A program made the translations under genes and the position numbers. A stretch of 64,000 bases of DNA from Breviolum minutum Mf 1.05b.01. Its lineage: Eukaryota; Sar; Dinophyceae; Suessiales; Symbiodiniaceae. Below, piece by piece: positions 11,174-23,440 of this stretch (positions are counted from its first letter, which is position 1; every line of letters starts with the position of its first letter). Location of the stretch: contig DF240053.1 in the NCBI GenBank assembly GCA_000507305.1, positions 69,296-133,295 of the forward strand, read 5' to 3'. Under the pieces are notes generated by a model. It was given only the letters and a program-made list of their open reading frames with translations, did no database searches and had not been told where the DNA came from.

Positions 11174-11255
11174 TGGTTGGTGGTTGAACCAACCCATCTG
11201 AAAAAAATATGATCGTCAAATTGGAAATCTTCCCCAAGTTCTGGGGTGAACATGA
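11174..11255 (+). mobile_element. Family A element, right end lost
   Basis: The left end GGTTGGTGGTTGAACCAACC and the core CTTCCCCAAGTTCTGGGGTGAA are present, but no CCACCACCTAG end follows. Confidence 0.5.
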
Positions 11256-11820
11256 TGTGTGTGTGTGTTTTTTTATTCTATTTTCTTTCCGGCCATACCA
11301 TCACTTTTGGTTAGGGTGAAGCAACGACATCATAAGGCACATATTTTCTTCAAGTCATTTTGGAAACTTCCTTCGATGTGGTCTCGCTAAGCACTGCCAC
11401 ACGAAAAGTAGGGGATCCACCATTTTTTGTTTTTTTTTGCTTTTTCTGGCTTCAAAATTCACCACGCATCTTGCGTTGTTTTTGTAAGAAAATACATCCA
11501 AGATAAAAGTCACCTTCTAATTACTAAAGCTATTCCCACTAGAGTACCACAAAATCACTGTTGCTTCTATTTCTACCCCAGGGAAAAAAAACACGTTCAC
11601 ATTTGCCAGGCTGACCATCTTCCAATTTTTTCCCGCCGCTCCGAATGTACGACTTCCCGGTCAAACCGCATGACTCAAAGACCTGGTGGGCCAAGGCCAC
11701 TTGGTGCCAGGGCTGGTGAAGGAACAGCCCGGGACATCATCGGAAAGCTCTTCAGTGATCAAGGAAAAAACATGAACAAAATGGAACTTGGAAGTCTTTG
11801 GTCCTGAATAGCATCTTGAT

Positions 11821-11935
11821 GTACCCTAAGTCTCCGAAAACCCCTCAAAATTGGCTTCATCTTGATGTACCCTAAGTCATACAGGTTCATTCACCCGAAC
11901 CCATTGGAGGGTCCAATCGCTGATCCTTAGGGTAG
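11821..11935 (-). mobile_element. Family F element, reverse orientation
   Basis: It contains AAAACCCCTCAAAATTGGC, CATACAGGTTCATTCACCC and TTGGAGGGTCCAATCGC, ending GATCCTTAGGG. Confidence 0.65.
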
Positions 11936-12272
11936 AAAAAAAAACATCCCAATCAGGTTCTGAACTTGGCTGATAAACAATGGATCTTTAGATTAAAACT
12001 TACCACATTACCATATGTTTATATACAGACCTTTGATGCTTCTGTCATGGGTTCATTCACCTATTAACATACCCGGGTTGGGTTAGATCCACCTTTTTTG
12101 TGAAATTCATCCCCAATCATCGCCGAATCCTGTGGTCTTGTCCCCATCTGTATTGCACCTCTGGTCCAACACTGCCATTTAAAGACAATCCTTCGGTGAA
12201 ACAGCTTTTCTCATGAGGAAACCTCAGCAGGAGCTTCATTGGGCGTGGATGTTGGCGACAAACAGGGAGTGC

Positions 12273-12376
<104 letters not shown>

Positions 12377-13385
12377 GGCATACACCATAAATTTGGTAGA
12401 TTTTTTTAGGTAATTGAGAGTGCCAAAATTTGTCCCAGTGATGGTATTTCAAGTTGTTACTTGTCTTAATGCAATTTGATTTGGAGGTCTTCCGTGAAAA
12501 CATGGATGACTTCTGGCCCTGGTTTCTATTTCATCCGTTGAAATGTATCACTCTTTGAAAAGGAAAATCATCTTCCAAGCCTTCATTTTTGGGTTCCATT
12601 TTAGTTTACCAGGCTGAAAACTATATATAAACAATTCATAGGCACATCTTCAACTACAAAACTGTAAAAGCTATGTTTTGGATGTTTCAGTAATATAGTT
12701 TCGGGATACATGATAAATCGATATTAATCGGAACTACAAGACATTTATCATATTTATCCATCTGGGCAAATTACTATAATTTCTATGAACCAGAATTCAA
12801 CAAAATCTTAACCACCAATTTGCTGTTAAAATTTGCCCAGAATCCATGTACCAAACCGTGAGGAATCATCAAATGTTGCCGTTTCGGGACTGAGGGACCC
12901 CAACTGCTTCAACACCGTATAGGTAGCATGTGGCATGTCGTTGCCACGTGTCCTACCCAGGCTACCTTTGCTCCAAGCTCCTGCGTGGAACTGAAGGTTT
13001 CTCAAGAAGGAAGTGTTTCAAGATCAGATGCTATATACACAGACATTTTTTCTTACATTGTATATAATATGTATGTATATATATATACAGTATATCATAT
13101 CTGTATATGTATTTCATACACCATATGAAGTAGTCTATACAACATATGTCAAAGACAACTATAAGATCATAAATCCTGGATTACATAATCAGGCCTGGTA
13201 CAACAAACAAAACATATCGTATACCATAGATTGACACAAAATTTACATACTACACATCACTACTCACTCGTATGACATATGCATATGTTCAACTTATATA
13301 GCAATTTAAAGATGATGCGCCTTCAACGATCCTCCACCACCACCGGGGACAAATCCTCTGACCAGTAACCATAGCACCCAACCTG

Positions 13386-13630
13386 GGTTTTTCAGCCAAG
13401 TGCACTACAAATTGGGCTCCCTTTTCCGGCCATTTATAGGTTGACATGGCGTGACCTACTACTGTTGATGGTTCAGAAATCCGGCTAACTCACCAGTTGA
13501 GGTTGGTAGTTTACCCCCCCCCCATATTTACAACTGGTTGGTGGTTTCAACCCACTTGAAAAATATTAGTCAAAATGGGAATCTTCCCCAAATAGGGGTA
13601 AAAATAAAAAATCTTTGAAACCACCACCCA
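13386..13630. repeat. Duplicated block, copy 1
   Basis: About 240 bases starting GTTTTTCAGCCAAGTGC are nearly identical to 17615-17854. The block contains unique flank, the left part of a B element and an A element nested in it, so this compound structure was copied as a unit. Confidence 0.75.
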
Positions 13631-13690
13631 GACAAGGGTTTATAAATCTCAGGTGGTGATCGCCGGATTTCTGCACCCTCCACAGTAGTA
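13458..13690 (+). mobile_element. Family B element carrying a nested A element
   Basis: ACTACTGTTGATGGTTCAG at the left mirrors the damaged right end CTGCACCCTCCACAGTAGT. The A element at 13532-13630 is inserted between CATATTTACAA and GGGTTTATAAATC. Confidence 0.7.
13532..13630 (+). mobile_element. Family A element nested in B
   Basis: It runs from AACTGGTTGGTGGTTTCAAC to TTTGAAACCACCACC with core CTTCCCCAAATAGGGG. Confidence 0.75.
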
Positions 13691-14358
13691 CCTTCCACTG
13701 CCCGGCCCTACCGATGAAGTGCTGGGGAATTGCTCGTGGAATTTCAGTGCTTTTGGGTAAACAGATCTCAAGAACATGTTCCCTTTAATTTCAGAAGCGG
13801 TTTCCAAAAACAGAAGATCGCAAAATTCCAACATCAACCACCAATTCACAACATTATCACCCTTCTGGGGCAATTGGTAGTCAACTTACAGCTTATCCAC
13901 CTAAAAACGACATGAACATTTTCACATTTACAGTATGAAAATCTTGGACATGTCAGGGAAGGGGCTCTCTCCCTCTCTCTGAAACAAATGCTGTTTGTTT
14001 AACCCTTCCAAAATAAGGATCGTCTTTCAACCAGTGTTCAAGGGCCATTTGGCTTTTCTTCGATCTTTTGAGCATTATTTCTGGCCTGAAATCAGGTCCT
14101 TATGGGATTTCAGTCACATTCGAAAAGTGAGGACATGACGTCAGTTCTTCGAAAAAGTCTTGCCACACTTGTTTGCACCTTCCCCCTCCAAAAGAGTTGA
14201 AGCTTGTTGTCACTTAGATATTGATCTGACACTTTGACCTAGGGGTCCGCACAAGATGCCGTCAATCGGAGCATGGCATGGAATGCAACTCAAAGACCTG
14301 TTTGTAGTCTTATTCTTGTTGCAAGGTTTACAAGAATTCATCCTGGCAGTGTTCAGGC

Positions 14359-14438
14359 TATGTACCCTCCATGGAACTAACATATCTCACTTGGGGAAAA
14401 GGAAACGCATCTTGAAGAGTGCCTTGGTAGGGGATACC
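14359..14438. mobile_element. Family D fragment
   Basis: TGTACCCTCCATGGAACTAA is the family D left end, followed by a degenerate core with CATCTTGAAGA; the right end is lost. Confidence 0.4.
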
Positions 14439-15099
14439 GAATGTGAATATCTATTTGTCAGGACTCTTCCCTCTCAAATACATTGCTGATGGCTTCCTAC
14501 TAGTAGCATCATGTGATTTATCGGCTTTTCAACTTTCCAATCACCTTTGTCTTCGCATGGAAACACAACTTTTGTTTTTTTGGAAGGGGATTCCAAACAC
14601 CTGGGGCACATCCCCAATGTCATGATAAGATCTGGCTGCTGAATGGAAGCTAAGCTGTGTCCAGCGGCATGGAGAGGTCGCGTGACTTTCTGTCAATGTC
14701 AAAGAAATGTTGTCCATGTTGTCCAGTTTTCAAAGGGGTGGACATCAACCCTTTACCAATCGTTTAATGTCTTGTCTTTATTTAGGCGTTTCTACCTAAA
14801 CAAATGCAATGAATTGAAACCTTCCTCCAAGCAAACCATCACTTTCTCCAGTTGAAAGGATTTCCACTGGCTCATCAGGTTCAATGACTCAATGAAAAAC
14901 AGCCTTCAGGGACAACTAGTCACCATCATCAGTATTCTGATTCATGTATTTAGGTTTCAAATATCCATGTCTTTTGCCATCACAACAACAATTCCCGAAC
15001 TTCTGATCCAATACGCACTGAACGGCACCAGCAACTGAGTTCTAAGCACTTTTTTGGGGGGTGGAATGAAGGTAGCTGAACCTGGCTCATACCAAATAC

Positions 15100-15210
15100 A
15101 CTCCTTAAAACTAACATTCGTCCCTGAAAATAGGCTTTTTGCCCCAAAAGGAAACAATCATCTTCCAAGCATCAATTTTCAGAAGCTAAGATGTTGCTAG
15201 TTTTACGGGA
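15100..15210. mobile_element. Family D element, diverged
   Basis: AAAACTAACATTCGTCCCTG at the left is mirrored loosely by GATGTTGCTAGTTTTACGGG; the core has AACAATCATCTTCCAAGC. Confidence 0.5.
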
Positions 15211-15278
15211 GAAACTAATGTCAAATGCTTTTTTCCCTCGACTCAACTAGCTGGAACATAGAGTTGGTCTCATAAAGA

Positions 15279-15374
15279 ATACCCTCCAGGGAACTAACAT
15301 ATCCCCCAAAAATGGCATTTTGAAGATGATTTTCCTTTTCCCCAGGTGGGATATGTTAATTCCCTGGAGGGTAC
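15279..15374. mobile_element. Family D element, well preserved
   Basis: TACCCTCCAGGGAACTAACA is mirrored by ATGTTAATTCCCTGGAGGGTA, and the whole copy is nearly identical to 49655-49747. Confidence 0.85.
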
Positions 15375-17100
15375 ATGGAATACACCCATTGAAACCACCC
15401 AACCAACCATCACCTCCTGTTATTTTTGTCGTCTTTTCATGTCTTTTCAGCCAATGGTTGGCCGAGGTCAATCAAACAGCGTTGGCCAAGTGGGACAGGG
15501 TAAGGTTTTTTACACATGGCCACAGTGTTTCCAGTAGTTGAAGGGCCATAGCTTTTCGAAACATGTCAAAAAACACAAATAACAATAAAGAACAACTTCG
15601 AATTTGATGTTTTCCCCTATGTTTTCCTTTTTTGGGGGTTGCACACATTGATGCAAGATGTTGTTTATTGACATCTTAGAAATCTTAGATATCGTCTAGT
15701 AAAAGTGAATAGACAAACTCGTGAAGGAACCCTTCCTAGTCAACAACTCATTGGCAGAGGTCAAAGGTTTGATTTTTGTCAATGTCACTTAGTCACTTCT
15801 CCCAACGTCATCCACTGTCATCGTAACTTCTACCGTGTAACGGTCCTTTCCCAGTCCCCAGGAAAACAACGCAATTTTTGGAGCAAAACAGGACTTTCCC
15901 TGGCTGCTCCAAGCAACTAATCCGGAGATCCCCCCAGGAAATTCGTCGTTTCGCTCCTCAGATTCTTGCATTTGATTTAAGGATCATCTCAGATTCTTGC
16001 ATTTAATTTGGATCATCTATAGCCAATTATAGTCATTTCTCATATTCCCAAGATCTTGAGAATCGACATACATCGACGTCTGTTGGGGGTTACACCATGC
16101 AATTGCGCACAGTGCCTGTGTTCATTGATGATACCCTGCTCTGCGGGGTTACTGGGGAAGCAGGATTGAGCTGGATGGTGGCCATCACCAGTGACTCTCA
16201 AGTCACATGTCTCTAAGATGCTTCAAGTGAGTTCAAAACCCTTAGGACCTTCGATGATATTGAGAATTTGTTTAGCTAAGTGTTCCTTAAGGAACCTATC
16301 GGCCCATGATAATCCACTTGTAACTTGTGTACTTAGTCTACACCAAAAAATGCAGTATACAGATTACAGACTGAACAAGCAGGATTTTTTTGGGCACTGC
16401 TCACTGAAACACATTGATACCTTTCGATTCATCGTCAATTTTTCAAGGAGTTTCAATGACCTGTGATGATATGCTGGCCTACCATGTACGCGAACCAAAA
16501 CACTTGGAGCAAACCTAACGGTCCAAAGGAAGCGTATGGAATGATCAATTGCATTGTATGGCCTTGGGACATGGTTTTCTGTACCATGGAGAAACATTTT
16601 CAGCCAACACGCGCACAGAAAGGTAGTACGGTAGAAATATGAAAACAGGATACATGATGATACATGTATCATGTGCATACACCCCTGACGATTCACATGG
16701 AACATAATTCCCTGGCCGTTTGATTCAGATCATTTTCCTTTTTTAAAAAGGTGACTTGTAGGTCCCATGTTAATCTTCCAGGGGCCCTGTTTCACATGCA
16801 ATCAAATCCAGCATCAAACAGTTCTTCAGAGATGTCCCGAGGAGTCATAGTTGCAGCTTTTACACATCCATAACTAGCCTCTAGACTCACATTTTTTGCT
16901 GAATAAATATCCACCAGTTGTAGTAGAAAACGTATATTTCCTATTGGTTGCTGTTCGCCAAAGAAGGACATGGAGGATATATGACATCATGATGTAATTA
17001 TCAATCATATCAACCTATATACAAATTGTTCATACATGTCCATGTAAAACATTCTCATACTCCAAGGCTACCATGATGATAATCATGTCAGAAACCCCCC

Positions 17101-17207
17101 AACTGGTTGGTGTTTGAACCGACCCATCTGAAAAAAAATCTCGTCAAAGATGGGAATCTTCCCCAAATAGGGGTGAACATAAAAAATATTTGAAATCACC
17201 ACCTAGC
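17101..17207 (+). mobile_element. Family A element
   Basis: It runs from AACTGGTTGGTGTTTGAACC to TTTGAAATCACCACCTAG with the core CCCCAAATAGGGGTGAA. Confidence 0.75.
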
Positions 17208-17687
17208 TAACCACCTTAAAATCAGGGAGGACAACCGAATGACTTTACTGTACTCCATCCAGCTCTCCTGTCCGTCGCTTCTGTTTTTTTTGACCAGCTT
17301 CCGAAATGGCCGGAGCAACGATCGTGGTGATTCTGACGCTTTTTCCCAGATTTTTGCCATTGGAAAATCATCACAGAACTAAGCTTTGAACGACAAATGC
17401 CTTGGATTTACCCCCAACCCCCACCACGGATGCACTTGTCACCAAATGATAGGTTTAACCTGGGGATTCCCTAACATCCCTAGATAAGTGTGTTTCATGG
17501 TCATACACCAGTGGTGACTTTTTCAAATTCGCATCCTGGGACCCGGAGAATAGATCCAATCAATACAAAACCCATCAGGCCGTTTTGTTTTGTTGGATTT
17601 TTTTCCTAGCTGGTGGTTTTTTCAGCCAAGTGCACTACAAATTGGGCTCCCTTTTCCGGCCATTTATAGGTTGACATGGCGTGACCT

Positions 17688-17759
17688 ACTACTGTTGATG
17701 GTTCAGAAATCCGGCAAACTCACCAGTTGAGGTTGGTAGTTTATCCCCCCATATTTACA
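17688..17759 (+). mobile_element. Family B left half
   Basis: ACTACTGTTGATGGTTCAG followed by CCAGTTGAGGTTGGTAG is the left half of B, interrupted by the A element at 17760. Confidence 0.6.
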
Positions 17760-17854
17760 ACTGGTTGGTGGTTTCAACCCACTTGAAAAAATATTAGTCA
17801 AATTGGGAATCTTCCCCAAATAGGGGTGAAAATAACAATATTTGAAACCACCAC
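17760..17854 (+). mobile_element. Family A element nested in B
   Basis: It runs from ACTGGTTGGTGGTTTCAACC to TTTGAAACCACCAC. Confidence 0.75.
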
Positions 17855-17980
17855 TTTTTTTCGCGTTTTTTTTTCGTGGAACGAATAAAAAGGGCTGCCC
17901 CTCGTAGCAAAAATTGTCCGCCCGGAATGTCGAGGTTCGGGAGAAACAACAAATGATACTCTCCCAAAGCAACTTCACAG

Positions 17981-18095
17981 TACTGTTGATGGAAGAAATC
18001 CGGCTAACCAGTTGAGGTTGGTTGTTTATCAATTTCTCGCACTATTTACAAGGTTTTGTGCGTGCCGGGTGGTGTATGGTTTCTTCCATCAACAG
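17981..18095 (+). mobile_element. Family B element, complete
   Basis: TACTGTTGATGGAAGAAATC is mirrored by TTTCTTCCATCAACAG, with CAGTTGAGGTTGG and GGTGGTG inside. Confidence 0.75.
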
Positions 18096-18281
18096 GAACA
18101 ATGGGAAGATGGATCATGTGAAACGACATGTTTCCTATTATTGCTGGCAAAAAAACAAAGGATATTGCCATCCCAATTTTCTATGGCAACATTAAGCTAC
18201 CTGAGACGTTAAAATATGGATCATCCCTACGCAAATAGAAAAGGGAATAGAATGGGAGTTCTGTCATCCAAATTTTGGACA

Positions 18282-18387
18282 TGGGTGTTTCCGAAAATAA
18301 TGGTACCCCCAAATCATCCATTCTATATAGGGTTTTCCATTATAAACCATCCATTTTGGGGTACCCCTATTTTTGGAAACATCCACA
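18282..18387 (-). mobile_element. Family G long-hairpin element
   Basis: ATGGGTGTTTCCGAAAATAA is mirrored by TATTTTTGGAAACATCCACA, and the inner arms GGTACCCCCAAATCATCC and CCATTTTGGGGTACCCC also pair. Confidence 0.8.
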
Positions 18388-18907
18388 TTACTGTAATAAT
18401 ATTTTGGATCTACCCCCCCGAGCCCCAGGATGCCAGTAACAGTCACCACCAGGATGACATGGTTCACATTTTTTTAGGATCTGGAATCCCAACCCAAACC
18501 TTCATTTGACACATCCAACTGAGCCACAAAAAAAAAACTGATTACTTTCCATTGAATCCTGGCTGTTGAATAGGGATCCAAAAATGTCATCACGTTTATG
18601 AATTAAATCCCCACATATATAACTGGGAATGATTTCATCCCCGAAAAAAAGTCTGACCATAGGATTTCTCACCAGGAAAAATCTGAGGATTCACTCCAAA
18701 CCGCTGAGCGACTCATGTGGGAGAAAGCTCAACTGTGGGCCTCAAATTGACACATGGCTGGCTGGAATGGCTGGACCCCGGATTTAGTCGATGTATTTTG
18801 CGATTAAAAATGGGGATAGTTCATTTCCATGGTAAGTTTACTGGAGTGTATCTTCGAAAGAAAACTCAAAACACAAGTTTATTTGCCCCACAGGTTTGCC
18901 TAGATGA

Positions 18908-19321
18908 ATGGTTGATTTTATATGGTATCTTTACACTGGATGGCCCCAGGAGTTTAACAACACTCAAAACAAAGGAACGTTGGCTGATTTGAGCGTCTCA
19001 CTGGGACATGTTTTCCACAACAACATTTCAATATTTAACAGGATGTGCCTGAAAGTGCAAAAAAGCATGGCAAAGAATCAGAAACAAACAGCTGACTGCC
19101 AACTAGCTCTTGACGGTGGGAAACCAAACCGTGTAGATGGATGGCATAACAATCACTCACTTCTAATGATTCTGACGCAATTTCATTCACAAAGTATTCT
19201 ACGCCATGTCCCTCCACCAGACCCAAAGAGACAAAGTGCTTTCTTAGAGAACTGGAGAAATCATGAGGGGTTGAGTCAATGCCGCGTAGATATGTTCAAG
19301 ATCATCTCAGGATCAAAGTAA
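18908..19321 (+). CDS. Open frame of 137 codons, hypothetical
   Basis: It is one of the longest non-repetitive open frames after 7 kb. It includes RMCLKVQKSMAKNQKQ and LRHVPPPDPKRQSAFLENW and ends in TAA. The opposite strand is broken by stops. I recognise no domain, and the local composition is AT-rich, so it may be a chance frame or a decayed exon. Confidence 0.25.
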   Translation: MVDFIWYLYTGWPQEFNNTQNKGTLADLSVSLGHVFHNNISIFNRMCLKVQKSMAKNQKQTADCQLALDGGKPNRVDGWHNNHSLLMILTQFHSQSILRHVPPPDPKRQSAFLENWRNHEGLSQCRVDMFKIISGSK

Positions 19322-19546
19322 CCAAATACGTATACACTAGAGAAACACCTCTTTCATCTGCATCTCTAATTAACAGAACTCGGAAAGCACCAGTGTAATA
19401 TGTACTTATACTTGATAGCCTAGCAGAACCGGGGAAATTCTGCATACTGGTTTAGCCACATGTTTCTTTCCTCAACATCCATCTATACTGGTGTTTAATA
19501 GGAAATCCTTATGTCATGGTTTATGAATTAAATCCCCACATACCTG

Positions 19547-19667
19547 GCTGGTTGGTGGTTGAACCAACCCATTTCAACAACCATATTTGTCAAATTGGAT
19601 CATCTTCCAATTAAGAATCGGGGTAAAAAATTATATAATAAAAAATGAAGTTTCACCACCTAGCTGG
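19547..19667 (+). mobile_element. Family A element
   Basis: GGCTGGTTGGTGGTTGAACC at the left and AAGTTTCACCACCTAGCTGG at the right are inverted. Confidence 0.7.
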
Positions 19668-19684
19668 GTACCTTGATAATCTCC

Positions 19685-19785
19685 AACTAGTTGGTGGTTT
19701 CAACCTATTTCAAAAATATTAGTCAAATTGGATCATTTCCCCAGGTAGGGATGAAAATAAAAAAATGTTGGAAACCACAGCCTAG
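19685..19785 (+). mobile_element. Family A element, tandem neighbour of the previous one
   Basis: AACTAGTTGGTGGTTTCAAC and GGAAACCACAGCCTAG bound a core with GTCAAATTGGATCATTTCCC. It lies 17 bases after another A copy in the same orientation. Confidence 0.7.
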
Positions 19786-21041
19786 CCAACCAAGTACCTA
19801 TAAACCAACGTTTTTGTTTAGCCCTTTTTTGCATCGCTATGGAAGTCACCTTCAGCAGTCGTGAAAAGCCGGTGAAACCCGTGACAGATGCCTGGAATCT
19901 CGAAGGCCGGGGATGCCGAGGCAGCTGATAAAAACCAACGACTTTCTGATGATCCACTGGTGGGGTATCATCTATAGCTTCACTGTGTTTATTTCTTAAG
20001 TAAACGATAGTAAACCTATGATATGTTTGCATCTTTGTAGACAGTCAGGCTGTCAAATCACTGTCCAATTGAAACATCTCATCCACAAACTTATGTCTAT
20101 AGACAGCGTATTACAATAGAGGATACATCATTTTAACTCAAGTCACCCCCCGAATTTCATCTGGAAAACAAAAAAAACACGCCAAATTCTAAGCACAACA
20201 AAAATCACCTCTCAGTTCACTTCATCGAAATATCAGGGAAGGTGCTGACATCCACACATTTTAAAAACCAAGGTGATTTGGAAAATTGCTAACCTACCAC
20301 TTTTGATTTCGTCATCCTCTGGAAGCTTGTCGCAAACATGCCCTCTCCGATTGGTGGGGCATCGATGTTTAACCCCGACGCTACGGCAACATTTCGAAGG
20401 ACGAATAACACGTGACTATGTGTTGGTCTCAACCCCCGTTTGAGTGGAAAAAAACATCGTGAAACTGGAAATTCTTGTCTTTTTTCAGGGGTAAAACAAA
20501 ACAGACCGTTATATCTCTAAACAAATCTTTGAAACAAAATCATCTTCTAGTGTGTAAATATAGGAAAAATATGTACAGCCGCCATATACATCCATGTACT
20601 TATGACTAACAAATGTCCCATGCAAAGGGACTGTTACAAAACTTTAATATCATCTGAACCAACCATCAACTTTTCAAGACACAAAAAAACTGCTAGTTCC
20701 CATAGTGATACCTGGTAAAGCAAGTTTCGTTTCCCCTTGAATTGAAAGCTTCCACCAATGAAACTAAGAACCCTGGAAATTACAGGGTTCATTATATTAC
20801 CAACCCAACCCAATCCAGCGGAAATCCCTCATTTGTATTGTTTGTTTGACCCCCAACATGGGTCCCATTGAATGACCCCTGCTAAACTACCATCTGAACC
20901 ACCCTGGTAAATCAATTCTGGCTCCTTGGATGGTGTTGCCGCACTGCTCGGCCTTGAGAATGACCCCCATTGTTTTGTTGATTTTTGGGCTGTGAGGCTC
21001 TGGAATGGGGTTAGCAAACTTAAATATTGTTGGTGGATCTC

Positions 21042-21061
21042 TATGATGATGATGCTGATGC

Positions 21062-21094
<33 letters not shown>
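21042..21094. repeat. (GAT)n trinucleotide array
   Basis: GATGAT units with a few GCT variants; on the - strand they read as a histidine run. Confidence 0.85.
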
Positions 21095-21095
<1 letters not shown>

Positions 21096-21880
21096 TGTCT
21101 GAAGTTGTTTGTTTTACGAAGGGGAAGAGTTCTTTCTTCAGAAACACCCCCTGAGTAGAATCTTAACTGCTGACGAATTTCCCTCTTTGAACATTTGCTG
21201 GGGAGGATGATGTTAAGCCAAGCATACTAAAGCAGCTACCCCCAACCGCGAAAGTCCTTGCAACATGTCCTGTGGAACTATACTTCCCAATGGAAACGCA
21301 GCGCCACGACCCCTAACCCGGCATGACCTTGCAACACAGCGCTTCCCAATGGAACGCTAGCGATCAGATGCTCATTTTCCTATCTACAAAAAGCATCTTT
21401 TGGCAGCACTTCACAATGGAAACGCTGATGGCAAACACTGCAGCAAAGCCTGTGTCCTTGAACTTCGTTTTACCACCGCTGAAGTAGCAACTAAACGCAC
21501 CCTTTTGCAATCAATTCTTACATCTTTGCACGTACCATCGAGTGTGTATGTGTGTGTGTGTGGCTTCGGCCAGGTTGTGTGATTTGAGTTTGTCAGACCT
21601 AGTCAGCAACCAAACGCAGCCTTTGGTAAACAATTCTTACATCTTTGCATGTACCATGTCATATCTTAACACTTTCAGTTCTGCAACTAAACGCTGCAAA
21701 CGCAACGACTTACCAAAAAGCTCCCCCCAAGGGTGAGGACACAAAATCACAAAAGCGCCACGACTTTAACAACTGGGTGTATTGCCTTTGCATTGTGCCA
21801 AAAGAATAATGTAGGTCTAACACTAAAAGTGTTCATCATCTATAAGCACCTACTCCCCAAAAACTACTGTTTCCTATTGG

Positions 21881-21977
21881 TGGTTGTGGTTGTGGTTGTG
21901 GTTGTGGTTGCGGTTGCGGTTGCGGTTGCGGTTGCGGTTGCGGTTGCGGTTGCGGTTGCGGTTGCGGTTGTGATTGC

Positions 21978-22014
<37 letters not shown>

Positions 22015-22018
22015 GGTT
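21881..22018. repeat. GGTTGT/GGTTGC hexamer array grading into (GTT)n
   Basis: Four GGTTGT units are followed by about ten GGTTGC units and then (GTT)n, a stepwise change of unit within one array. On the - strand it reads as alternating Gln-Pro, then poly-Gln. Confidence 0.85.
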
Positions 22019-22335
22019 CAGGACCATCCAGAACCAAGTTTTGGAGTAACTGAAGTATTTGGGCCAGAGCTTGTATGTCATCTATTGATTTTTATTGTTC
22101 ATACCCCACACTAATAAGGGAGTAACAAGATTGCAATATTAAACATGGTGTGAATTTCTGTGTATGCGTACGCAAGGTAATGCCATGTCTACGTAGTGAC
22201 CTACAGCTACTGCAACGTATACAGCTTGCTACTAAAATATAACTGCAAAACACTGCTACACATACCAAGTGATTTCCAATGCTTAGGAGAGAATCAACAT
22301 GCAACTGGCTCCTATGTTCCTCCAATACCCCTAGT

Positions 22336-22475
22336 ATCCATGTATGGTATATTTACCTAATTTACCATACAAATCAACCATTCATGTAGTACAGTATGTA
22401 GGTAAATATACGTACCAGGCCCATTAATCCTATCATTTAGGCAAATATACGGTTCGTCCCATTGGGAATCCCATG
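22336..22475. mobile_element. Family C element, rearranged
   Basis: CCATGTATGGTATATTTACC and GTAGGTAAATATACGTACC are inverted; a second right end GGCAAATATACGGTTCGTCC follows. Confidence 0.5.
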
Positions 22476-22629
22476 TCCGACTCAACACATCTCCGACTCA
22501 ACGCCATGACGTTGGCGAGCCAAGAAACGAATGCTGCGCATGCATCGTAGTGCTTCCAGGCTCCGACTCAGCACTTTCCTCAAACATGCGTCAGTCATGC
22601 CATGTCCCCTGAAAGCCATGATGGTTGGA

Positions 22630-22743
22630 ACCCTAAGGATCAGCGATTGGACCTTCCAATAGAAGGGGTGAATGAACCTGTATTACGCAAGGGTTGTGTC
22701 CTCAAAATAGCCAGCTTTTGAGGGGTCAGGATACTCTTAGGGA
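22630..22743 (+). mobile_element. Family F element, complete
   Basis: ACCCTAAGGATCAGCGATTG at the left and CAGGATACTCTTAGGG at the right bound GGTGAATGAACCTGTAT and CCTCAAAATAGCCAG. Confidence 0.75.
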
Positions 22744-22934
22744 AGATGATCCTGCCCTTTTAGAATAGACCGGACCCATGTTTTGGGATACATGTTAGTT
22801 TTCGGGGTTGCAATAGTTGTTGTTGAATTCTTTGGAAAATATTGTCACAAAAAAAACAGTGAAGGAGAAAACTTATTCATTTGTGCCACCTCGGCCACCC
22901 GTTCAGGGTGTTATTTAAACAGAGCCCAACAGAG

Positions 22935-23032
22935 CCTAGTTGGTGGTTTCAACCCCTTTGAAAAATATTAGTCAAAATGGGAATCTTCCCCAAATAGGGG
23001 TGAACATAAACTATTTGAAATCACCACCTTAG
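22935..23032 (+). mobile_element. Family A element
   Basis: CCTAGTTGGTGGTTTCAACC is mirrored by TTTGAAATCACCACCTTAG. Confidence 0.8.
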
Positions 23033-23341
23033 TTGTTTAATAGTGGCAACAAACTCTGTTTCCGCCGAAGCTTGGGTAGTTTATCCCACCACGAAAACGG
23101 TTCCATACATCTTGAAAAACCGGTGAAACGGTTTGATTTCTGCATCATCCAGGGATTGACGAGTCCAACTAACAGCAAACGCCCTTGAAAAATAGGGACC
23201 CCCTGGAATTCCGGAGATTGATTTTTTGGAAACCCACCACTTTTCAAGGGGGAATATGTTAGTTGTAAGTGAGGGTGATTTTCATTTTAAATTACCTTAA
23301 GTATCCGAACAAAAAAAAAACTCAATTTCCTATTGCGTCAT

Positions 23342-23440
23342 ATTTTGAGGACCAAAAAAACACCCCATCCCCTGCTAATCATACAGGTTCATTCACCAGG
23401 TTCCCATTGGAGGGTCCAATCGCTCGCTGATTTCCCCCTT
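23342..23440 (-). mobile_element. Family F element, reverse orientation
   Basis: It contains TTTTGAGGACC, ATACAGGTTCATTCACC and TTGGAGGGTCCAATCGC. Confidence 0.6.

Larger units (their letters stand above)
17615..17854. repeat. Duplicated block, copy 2
   Basis: It is near-identical to 13386-13630, from the TTTTTCAGCCAAGTGC flank through the B left end to the nested A element, after which similarity stops. Confidence 0.75.

Noticed and set aside
21881-22018. Telomere-like repeat
   Set aside because: The unit GGTTGC/GGTTGT is not the TTTAGGG type expected for dinoflagellates, and the array is internal and short.
21733-22081. Gln-Pro and Val-Ala repeat ORFs
   Set aside because: They translate the GGTTGC array and show no unique flanking domain.
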